In this document: positions 35,801 to 45,500 of the stretch, one piece after another
Numbering within the stretch: the stretch's first letter is position 1
Layout of the letters: every line of letters begins with the position of its first letter
Source of the DNA: Luteibacter anthropi
GTDB lineage: Bacteria; Pseudomonadota; Gammaproteobacteria; Xanthomonadales; Rhodanobacteraceae
Direction: 5' to 3'
DNA length: 64,000 bases
Assembly (NCBI RefSeq): GCF_011759365.1
Contig: NZ_JAARLZ010000002.1
Location: 62,001 to 126,000 of the forward strand
Notes under the pieces: model-generated
Database searches by the model: none
What the model was told of the DNA's origin: nothing
What the model saw: the letters and a program-made list of their open reading frames with translations, nothing else
Program-made: the position numbers and the translations under genes

Positions 35801-36328
35801 TTCCAGTTATTGCAGCGAATGGAGACCTCGCTGGCATCGCGCGCTGCACCCGGCGGCGGCACGGTGTTTTCGTTCGATCTTGCATTGCCACTTGCCGAAG
35901 AGCACGAGGTGGACTCGCTTTTCACCGGAGGCGAACCCGTCGGCGCTTACGACGGCGCAGGTTGCACGGTCATCGTGGCAGAAGGCGATCCGGACAAACG
36001 CGCCATGCTGTGCGACCTGCTCGATGGCTATGGCTATGTCACGTTGTCGCACCCGGCTGTCCACGATGCGGCGGTTCCGGGACGTCCCGACCTGATCATC
36101 CTCGGCCCGGGCAGCGATGGCCGCGAAGCACTCTCTGCCTGGCGCAGAGCGTGGCCGGATGCCCCCCTCGTATGGCTCATCTGCGGCCCGGCACCGGCTG
36201 AAACGCCGCTATGGCCGCGCGATGCCGATGCCATCCTCGCCAAGCCCGTGGATGCTAATGCCCTTCTGAGCACGGTTTCCGCCTTGCTGACCGGCTCCGT
36301 CGTGGCAAAGGCCGATCCCACCTTCTGA
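32846..36328 (+). CDS. Hybrid-type sensor histidine kinase with periplasmic propeller and degenerate receiver
   Basis: 1,160 aa from ATG 32846 (AAGG 6 bases upstream). A signal-anchor (MLVIGLVVLWTAIAG) is followed by about 700 residues of two-component-propeller repeats (VWAGTEKGLYRFDG, LWVGSRAGVQRR, VWMGTFGRGVMYW, LWLACSTGLYRR, LWAGGGNGVDVLD). Next come a Y_Y_Y domain (FRYRLSGVDKDW), a transmembrane helix (WIALLAAAAVVGGIVLAW), HisKA with His803 (HIGHDLRSPLVG) and HATPase (LLGNAAKFT, DDGIGLG, GHGLGLSI). The C-terminal receiver-like domain has Gly1087 where the phospho-acceptor Asp should be, though the acidic pair and Lys (AKPVDA) remain. The architecture is like HTCS sensors, but with the AraC output on a separate gene. 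Confidence 0.93.
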   Translation: MSPERWARMLVIGLVVLWTAIAGRVHASVQLPLTAYDQGNGLATLSVVRMTQDRAGFVWAGTEKGLYRFDGIGFVSVGSEQGFQTSEVISFAEDASGHLWVGSRAGVQRRDDTGHFEWVRPRGRVLVLDRGQTLAGDESGGMFALSGHQLLHLSLDAGGEWQMVPVFDAAQIRKMPGLAQISAVFHRGGDTWFGCGEALCRLSGGQLTRHGAEQGVPADRWLGFLGARDGSLWARGIHGIRRLVPGAVRFEARDIPDGHARVAASSLDIVEDRAGRVLTRSDEGIARWDGTQWELFGTGNGLPGVGISALLADRDGMVWMGTFGRGVMYWNSNDAVENWTVAQGLNDSLIWSITRADPNTLWIAGENGGQVIAPGESRARPWPLAITAPHQTHAVVVDARGRIWYFMFDGRVVRYEPDTHRTTVMATLPHLVRGALIDRHGGLWAYTLGGLYGVDANTGEASRIAPDLIPPSMCSDLDEDAAGRLWLACSTGLYRRNEHGWARVSVQPEALGGYENVTTTPDGRLWLSALQPGLLVGKVVDGDSLAVTTVTDPLLADTRFYFLRPDRDGRLWAGGGNGVDVLDNGRWTRLSDRDGLLWNETNHGAFHADDDGSVWIGAPVGLTHILKPARLLAPRRIEPLIVSAQYAGHELSPGAPAQHFENGAALVFRFGVIDNGAGHPVHFRYRLSGVDKDWVEIAQPEVRYASLPSGAYRFELQAIDVHRRAVSEAIVREWHIAPPWWLSPWIALLAAAAVVGGIVLAWRWRMAVLIRHARILEDMVSERTAELQQSLRSRSMLLAHIGHDLRSPLVGILDSLRQWRAGSMERHPPERIERHVRQQMSLIDELLEFSRGELVELQPEPVPGYLYGFLHEVADSAALLAERRHNRLVCRFADDLPPVVSADFRRLRQVLLNLLGNAAKFTADGTLVFRVDALPLRGHIVRLRMTIQDDGIGLGVETAEGLSQPFVRGHNAAGEQGHGLGLSIVFQLLQRMETSLASRAAPGGGTVFSFDLALPLAEEHEVDSLFTGGEPVGAYDGAGCTVIVAEGDPDKRAMLCDLLDGYGYVTLSHPAVHDAAVPGRPDLIILGPGSDGREALSAWRRAWPDAPLVWLICGPAPAETPLWPRDADAILAKPVDANALLSTVSALLTGSVVAKADPTF

Positions 36329-36333
36329 GCCTT

Positions 36334-36353
36334 CCTGCCGCTGGCAGGGCTTT
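36334..36353 (+). terminator. Hairpin after the kinase gene, weak terminator
   Basis: CCTGCC-GCT-GGCAGG forms a 6-bp stem at 36334-36348, 5 bases after the kinase stop, followed by GCTTTG. The U-tract is short, so termination is probably partial. Confidence 0.4.
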
Positions 36354-36446
36354 GCCTGCGCGCACGCATGTCATGCCCGGCGTGACGCAAGTTCTCGCGT
36401 GGCTATCTTCTCCTGCACGTTTCCTACACATAGCATCCGCGGCGCT

Positions 36447-36466
36447 GTTGTGACGCATGTCACAAC
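36447..36466. promoter_or_regulatory. Perfect CRP/Clp-type box upstream of the giant adhesin
   Basis: GTTGTGACGCATGTCACAAC contains TGTGA-N6-TCACA, the exact consensus of CRP-family sites, within a 20-bp perfect dyad. It lies 88 bp upstream of the adhesin ATG. In Xanthomonadales the CRP homologue Clp recognises this consensus and is inhibited by cyclic di-GMP, so the adhesin operon is plausibly in that regulon. Confidence 0.75.
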
Positions 36467-36553
36467 TATGAAACACCGTCGCCCGCGCTGACCCTGTGGA
36501 TGATCCACGGGGCCGTGGGCCATCGCTTTACGCCGATAGCAGGGGGCGCTCCC

Positions 36554-39500
36554 ATGACCGGGACAAAGTATCCGCACGTCTTCCGTCCACGTTCGCATCG
36601 CTATGCGCTCGAACCGCGCCAGATGTACGACGGCGCGGCGCTGACCGAAGCCAGCACGCATCACGCCGATCCCGGCGAGGGCAGCCACGATGGCGCGGCA
36701 TTCCGCAGCGCAGCGACGGAGCAGCCCGGTCATGCGGTACAGACCGCCATGCTGGCCGCGCCACGTGTAGCGCTGGCGGCAGCGGGTGGCATGGATATCA
36801 CCACGTCGAGCAAGGGCCTTACCGTATCCGAGCCCAGCACCCTGAATGCGACCGGCGCGGATCGCGGCACGCTCAGCGGATGGTCCATCGACGGCAGTGG
36901 CACGGTGACCGTGACGGCGGTGGTGTCGGATACCTCCAAGGGACTGCTTGGCACGACGACGGCGGCTACCTCGGTGGCCGGCGGCTATCGCTTCACCGGC
37001 AGCGTGGCCGATGCCACGGCATGGCTGAACCAGCTCACCTTCACCGCCGCCGATGTGGAACTGGGCAATACCGCCGCGCGCACCACCATCGAGGTCAGCG
37101 TCACCGACAGCCAGTCGCATTCGGCGAACCACTCGCTGGATGTGACGGTAACGCCATCCAATGACCCGGTTTCCGTGGCCGACGCCACGAAGACGGTGGA
37201 CGAGGTGAGTTCCACCGGTGGTCCCAGCATCAGCGTCATTGGCACCGACACGCTGGTGGCGATCGATCCTGAGGTAGCTGTCGGCACACAGACGCCGGAA
37301 CAGATCGTCTACAGCGTGACCGACCTGCCCAAGTACGGCTATCTCGCGCTGGAGGGCAATCGGCTGGGCGCCGGCTCGGTGTTTACCCAGCAGGACGTGA
37401 TCGACGGCAAGCTCACCTACGTGCACACCGCCACGGGCGCCGACCAGGACACCACCGATGGCTTCATCGCGCGGGTCAACGACGGTGCCACGCCGGCCGA
37501 TCGCTCGGACACGGTACACGTGACCCTCGCCATCCGCCCCATGAACCAGGCGCCGACCATCGGCGGCACCGGTGTCGTCTACGAAGGCCAGCCGGCCAAT
37601 GCCGTGGATACCGGCAATGTCGGCAAGTACATCGTGGCGGATTCGGGCGGCGACCCGCAGGACACGGCGCTGCGCGTGACCATCACCGGGCTGCCCCAGC
37701 ACGGCACGCTGTATTTCGATGGCATGGCCGTCGTGGTCGGCCAGTCGTTCGATTATGCCGACCGTGCCCGCCTGGCCTACGCCAACGATGGCGTGGACGG
37801 CATCAGCCAGGACAGCTTCGGCGTGCGCGTCACCGACATGGGCGGCGGTACGGGCGTGCCTGCAAGCACGGATGGCACGGTGCACCTCGACGTGCATGCG
37901 GTGGACGACGACCCGGCCCTCGATCCTGCCAGCACGCGTCACGCCACGGTAACGGCAGGCGGTGACGGCAGCGCGGGTGCGTATTCCGTGGTGCTGACGC
38001 CAACGATGATCGGCGCCACCGACGTCGATTCGCCGGACCAGAACATCAGCTTCGTGACGGGGCAGGCGGGTCTGACGCATGGCTACCTATTGCTCAACGG
38101 CGAGCGCCTGAAGGATGGCGCCACCTTCACCATGGCCGACGTGCGCGCGGGCCGCGTGCAATACGTGCAGACCGCGGGTGCCACGGCCGGGCAGCAGGAC
38201 ACCTTCCATTTCCAGGTGGTAGACAACACCACCGCGCTGCGCTGGAACCCGGACGGCAGCACCTTCACGCGTATCGGCGGTGACTACACGGGTGGTACGC
38301 CGGCAGACACGCTGCGCGACTACACCTTCACCATCGACCTTGCGCCGACGGCGGCCGGCAACGACGGTGCGTTCCCGATCCACGACGTCACCACCGTCGA
38401 GCACCAGTCGACGTATGCCGGCATGGACCCGTCCGGCAACAAGATCGGCAGCGTGCTTGAAGGGGGCAGCATCGTGCTGCACGGCACGACCACCAACGGC
38501 CAGCCGACCGATTTCAGCACCACGCCGGGGCTCAGCTACACCGCGCAGGGTGTCGATCCTTCGCAGGTGGTCTATACCTTCCTGGGCTTCACCAGCGACG
38601 GCGCGGGCACGGGCAATGCCGGCACGTTGCAGAAGCAGGTGGGCAGCGCATGGGTGGATATCTCCGCCTTTGGCACCTTCACCCAGGCCGATCTCGACGC
38701 GGGTCGCATCCGCTTCCAGCACGACGGCGACAGCGAGGATTTCCACACCACGGCACGCTTCTCGGTGTCGGCAGGTCTCGTGGATGTCGTCAACGGCCAG
38801 CCCACGGTGGACAACTGGCAGCCGTCGTTCGACATCTATGTCACGCCAACGAACGATCTGCCGGTGGTCACCGGCTCGTCGGGCACGGTGATTCCGGAAG
38901 GGGGCACCGGCTATATCACGCGCGGGCAACTGGGCATCAGCGATCCGGACGATGCGCGCAGCGAGCCCTGGCTGGAGGGCTCGCCGACGCTGCCCAACGG
39001 CGATCCCAACTATGCGTACAACAACGATGCGAGCGGCACTGGCGCGTTGAAGTTCATGGTCAACAACCTGCCGGCAGGCGGCACGCTGCAATATTCCACG
39101 GACGGCGGCCACACCTGGCAGAACGTCACCGCAGGTACCTTGCTGGATGCATCCATCATCACGGACGACAGCACCACCACCGGCCTGCGCTTCGTCAGCA
39201 ATGGCTCGGAGGTACGCAATGCCAGCTTCACCGTGACGGCAGTCGATCGGTGGGGCGCACACTCGGCCACCGATGGCACGGTGTCCATCCAGATCACCAA
39301 CGTCAACGATGCGCCGCAGATCGCGAAGGATCCCACCCAGGCCAATCCGACGGTGCCTTCGGATTCGCCGAACAATATCGGTGGCGCCCCCGCGAACAAT
39401 CCGCTGACCGTGGTCGAAGGCGGCGCAGGTCGCATCACCGACGCCATGCTCCAGGCCTACGATCCGGACAGCTCGGCGCGGCAGGTGCAATACACCATCA

Positions 39501-42500
39501 CGTCGGCGCCGGCCCATGGCCGCATCGCGTATTCCACCGATGGCGTTAACTTCCAGTACCTGGGTGTCGGTTCGTCGTTCACCCAGGCCGATGTCTCTGC
39601 CGGGCGCATCTACTATCTCAACGATGGCACCGAGCCTGCCGGCACGGCATTCCCCAATACGCCGGACGACCGCTTCGGATTCACTGTGTCCGATGGCGAC
39701 AAGGAGCAGGCGGGTAACCAGTTCTGGATCTACACCTCGCCCGCAAACGATCCGCCGACCGTCACCGCACCGAATGGCCCTATCGACCTGGACAGCGCCG
39801 ATCCGCGCTACAACCCGGTGCCGGGCTTCAGCGTGGCCGACCCCGACCTCACCACGGTGGGCCCGGGCGACGTCGATTACCTGCGCGTCACCGTACGCCT
39901 GCTGCACAGCGATGGCACGGCCTTCAGCGCAGCGGAATACGCGGCGGCCGGTGGTGTCAGCATCGGTTACGGCACCGGCGGTGCCTCGGTGGATGCGGCC
40001 CATGGCGGCAGCAACGATTACCTGGTGCTCAGCGGCACGCGTGCACAGGTCAACGCCGCACTGGCTGGCCTGACCGTCACCTTCGGCAGTGACCGCAATG
40101 CGATCTACCAGGTGCAGGTGATTGCCGACGACCGCCTGCGCGACACCAGCGGCCAGCTCACGGGCAGTGCCAATGGCGGCGCCGTCAACCAGTCGGCCAC
40201 GCCGGGCACCGGCACGGCCACCACGGCGGTGGATGCGACCGAATACGACTGGTACAGCGCCGGCGTGCCCGTGAAGAACGGCAATATCGGTGCATCGTCC
40301 GTATCCGTACGGGCTTCCAGCGTGAACGAACCCGGCACGATCAGTGGCCCGTCGGGTTCCACCGTCTACGAAGACCAGGCAACCTTCATCGGTGGCAGCT
40401 TCGTGGTGAGCGATCCGGAATCCGCCGCCTTCGATACGCCGGTCACGGTGCGCCTGAGCGTGCCTTCGGGCGTACTCGGCATCGGTGGCAACGGTGCCCA
40501 GGGTAGTGCCACCGCGAGTGCGGCAGGCAGCCGTGCCGTGACCATCTCGGGCGACAACACGGGCACACTGGTGCTGACGGGACGTGCAAGCGATATCCAG
40601 GCCCTGCTCAACGATGCTGCGCTGGGTCTGACGTATCTCAGCGCGCCCAACGTCAATCACGACATGAATGGCGCTGCGCCCGGCGATGTGACCCTGACGG
40701 TGCATTTCGACGACACCGGTTCGGCGATCGGCAGCGATACGGGCGCCGGCAGCGTGCCGAACAACCCGGCCGATCTGCAGATCGGCATCGACATCGTCGC
40801 GGTAAACGATCCGCCGACCGTGAACGCAGGCAGCGGCACCATCTATCTCAACGGCAGCACGCCAGTGGGCGGCTTCTCCGTGGACGATGTGGATTACACC
40901 GATCAGGGCGGCATCACCACGGGCGAGCATGATTTCATGCAGGTGACGGTGCGCATCTCCGATGCGGCCGGCAACGCGCTTCCGCGCTCGGCCTACGGCG
41001 ATATCGTGCTGGGCTCGTCGGCGAGCGGCACCTCCGGCGCGACCGTGGACGGCACGTCCAACGGTAACGGCATTGCCCTGGTCATCCGCGGCACGCGGCA
41101 GCAGGTCAACGATTACCTCGCCGGCCTCAAGGTATCCATCGGTGGCAACCTGGCGAACGTCGACCAGGCTTATCGCGTGGACGTGATCGCCGACGACCGC
41201 TTGCGCGATGTCACCACGGGCGCACTCGATGGTTCGGGTGCTGCCAACGGAGGCGAGAATGCCGCGACGGGCGGCGGTGTGCAGGCCGTGCCTGTCACCG
41301 ATGTCGATCCGTACGGCAAGCTGCCGGCCGGCCTGGGCCAGAACGTGGCGCTCGGGTCGCGTACGGTATTCCCGTCGTCGATCAACAACCCCACGGCCAT
41401 CGGCGTGACGGCGCCCAATGTCACCGACGAAAGCGCAGCCGGTATCTATACGCTGAGTCACGTCACGCTGGCCGATCCCGATGCGGGTACGGCCGATATC
41501 ACGGCGACCGTGACCCTGCCGTCGGGTTTTGGCGTGCATGACATCGGTGGTTCGCCGGATAGAACCGGCAGCTTCGGCACGGCGACCTATGTGATCGGGC
41601 AGGACGCCCAGGGACGTACCACGGTCACGATCACCGGCTCCATCGACAAGGTACAGGCAGCCATCAATGCCGTGGGCGTGAAGCTGCCGCCATCGGCCAG
41701 TGGCGACAATAACGCCTACTGGAACGGCACCTTCCAGGTGATGATTTCGGTCAACGACGGCGGCAATCACGGCGACCGCCCGGATCGTGGCACGCTCGAT
41801 GGCGACGCGGCCGACAACGCTGCCCATGATCCGAGCACCGTCGGCGACGAATACGGCTACGCCGACGGCGAGAACGGCAGCTCGAATGCGCTGGTGACCA
41901 CGCGTGTCTTCAACGTCACCGTGAACAGCGCGACCAAGGTCAGCGAATCGGGCCTGGTAGACCACGATGGCAAGGACGGCGTGGACGGTGCGCAGGCATT
42001 CGCGCTGTTCAATCCCCTGGACAGCGTGACCCTTGGCAATCCGGCCGACGGCCCGGGTCACTCCGTGACGCTGACGCTCGCGCAGCTGCAGGATCTCGCC
42101 AGCGTTCCGCTGGCCGATCGCACGATGACCACGGCAGCCGGCACCCTCGTGGTCACCGGTTACGTGCCGGGCGCAGACAGCGCCCACGGCACACTGCTTT
42201 ACCACTACACGCTCAATGGCGCGCAGTCGCAGCCGGGCGCTGCCAGCAGCATGGAAACCGTTGCCATCGCGATGCGTGACAGCGCCGGCTTCACCGACAG
42301 CGGCCGGATCAACGTCACCATCGTGAACGACACGCCCACCGCACGCCCCGATACGGGCACGGTGAATGAAGACGGCGCACCGCTTACAGGCAATGTGGTG
42401 ACCGGTGGCCCGGGCGCGGATCGTGTCGGCGCGGATGCCAATCCCAATCCAGTGACCGGCGTTGTATACGGTACGTCGGGTGGTCACGTCAGCGGCCATG

Positions 42501-45500
42501 TCGGGGCGGGTGTTACCGGCACCTACGGCACGCTCACGCTGAATGCCGATGGCAGCTACACCTATGTGCTGGACAACACCAACCCGACGGTCAACGCACT
42601 GAAGGACGGCCAGTCGCTCACCGAGGTCTATACCTACACCATCACCGATGGCGACGGTGACCGCAGCACCACCACGCTGACCATCACCATCGCCGGCCAC
42701 ACGGATGGCGCACCGGCCATCGTGCCGCACGACGGCAACGGGGCGGCGGATGGTCACACCACCGTATGGGAATCGGGCCTGACGCCCGATGGCCCCTCGG
42801 GCCAGCTGAAGACGGCGACGGATACGGTAGACATCTCCGCAGCCGATGGGCTGACATCCATCACCGTGGGTGGCACGACGTTGACGGCGGGCCAGCTCGC
42901 AGGGCTCAGCGCGGGCACGCCACGACAGATCACCACGTCGCGCGGCACGTTGTGGCTCACCGGTTTCCAGGTGACGGCTTCGGTCGGTGGCGTGCCCACG
43001 GCCGGCACCCTGTCTTACACCTATACGCTGGGCGGTTCGATCAACCAGCCTGGCCTGGATCACAGTACCGACACCATTGCGCTGGCGGTCAACGATGCCG
43101 GTGGCGGCACGGCCAGCGGCAGCCTTGTCGTGAACATCGTCAACGACGTACCCACGGCCCGTCCGGATACGGCCGATGTGAATGAAGACGGCGCACCGGT
43201 CAGCGGTAACGTGGTGACGGGCGGCGCTGGTGCGGACCGTATCGGCGCGGATGCGAACGGCAGCCCGGTGGTAGGCGTCGCGCCCGGCAATACGGGTGTT
43301 CCGGCCACCGGCAACCTTGGCACGGGCGTGGCGGGAAGCTACGGCACGCTCACCCTCAACGCGAACGGCAGCTACACCTATGTGTTGGACAACACCAACC
43401 CGGCAGTCAATGCACTGAAGGACGGTCAGACGCTGACCGAAACCTACACGTACACCATCGCCGATGGTGACGGCGATCGCAGCACCACCACGCTGACCAT
43501 CACCATCAACGGCCATACCGACGGTGTGCCGTCGATCGTGCCAGTGGATGGCAACGGTGCGGCGACGGGGCATGCAACGGTTATCGAAGCTGGCCTGGCA
43601 AACCACGACGGCACGCAGACGACCGGTGGCAGCATCGACCTGACGGCGGCCGATGGCCTTGCCGGTGTGACGGTCGGCGGTACCACGCTGACGCTTGCGC
43701 AGCTGGACGCACTGAACAACGGCCAGGCGGTCACGATCCACACGCCGGACGGCACGCTGGTGCTCACGGGTTTCAACCCGACGACATCGGTGGGTGGCGT
43801 ACCCACGGCAGGCACGCTGACCTACACGTACACGCTTGACCATTCCGTACCGCGCCAGGGTGGCGGTACCGATGCCATCGACCTGAAGGTCGTCGACGCC
43901 GGTGGCGGCACGGCCAATGGCACGCTCGTGATCAACATCGTGGACGACACGCCCACGGCACGTCCCGACACGGCCGATATCGATGAAGACGGCCCGTCCA
44001 TCGCAGGGAACGTGGTGACGGGTGGACCGGGTGCCGACCGGATCGGCGCAGATACCAACCCGTTGCCGGTCACCGGTGTGGTGTACGGAAACACGGGCGG
44101 CCCGGTCAGCGGCCATGTCGGCACGGGTGTCACGGGCACCTACGGCACGCTTACGCTGAATGCCGATGGCAGCTACAGCTACGTGCTGGACAACGCCAAT
44201 CCCACGGTCAACGCGCTCAAGGATGGCGACACGCTGACCGAGGTCTACACGTACACCATCGTCGATGGCGATGGCGACACCAGTACCACGACGCTGACCA
44301 TTACCATCCACGGCCACACGGACGGTGGTCCGTCGATGAAGCCGCACGAAGGCAATGGCACCAACGCGGCCGGCGAGAACACGGTATGGGAGTCGGGCCT
44401 GACCAGCGATGGTCCGGATCACCAGGGTCGCACCACGACCGGATCGATCGACATCACCGCGCCCGATGGCCTGGCCTCGATCAGCGTGGACGGCGTGGTG
44501 CTGAACACGGCGCAGCTCGCGGCGCTGGGCAATGGCAGCCCGGTCACGGTCATGACGCCCTATGGCACGCTCACGCTCGCCGGCTTCCAGCCGACGCGGA
44601 CCGTGGGTGGCATCACGGTCGAAGGCTCGCTGAACTACACCTACGAGTTGAACGGTGCCGTGACCCAGCCGGGCATCGATCGCACCGCCGATGCCATCGC
44701 ACTCACGGTGACGGATGCGGGTGGCGGTTCGTCCACGGGACGGCTCACGATCAACATCGTCAACGATGCACCCACGGCCCGTCCGGACGCGGCGGACGTG
44801 AATGAAGACGGCGCACCCGTGAGCGGCAATGTCGTCACGGGCGGTGCCGGTGCGGACCGTATCGGTGCCGATGCCAACGCGCTGCCGGTGGCCGGCGTGG
44901 TGCATGGCACCGCGAGCGGTCCGGTGAGCGGCAATGTCGGCAGTGGTGTGGCCGGCACGTACGGCACGCTCACGTTGAATGCCGATGGCAGCTATACCTA
45001 TGCCGTCGACAACGCCAATCCGACGGTCAATGCGCTGAAGGATGGCCAGACACTTACGGAAACCTATAGCTACACCATTGTCGATGCCGACGGCGACAGC
45101 AGCACCACGACGCTGACCATCACCATCCATGGCCATACCGATGGCACGCCGTCCATCGTGCCGGTGGATGGCAACGGTGCGGCGACGGGGCATGCAACGG
45201 TTATCGAAGCAGGCCTGGCAAACCACGACGGCACGCAGACGACCGGTGGCAGCATCGACCTGACGGCGGCCGATGGCCTTGCCGGGGTGACGATCGGCGG
45301 CACCTCGCTGACGCTCGCGCAGCTGGATGCACTGAACAACGGCCAGCCGGTCACGATCCACACGCCGGATGGCACGCTGATGCTCACGGGTTTCAACCCG
45401 ACGACATCCGTGGGTGGCGTACCCACGGCAGGCACGCTGACCTACACGTACACGCTCGATCATTCCGTGCCGCGCCAGGGTGGCGGCACGGACACCATCG

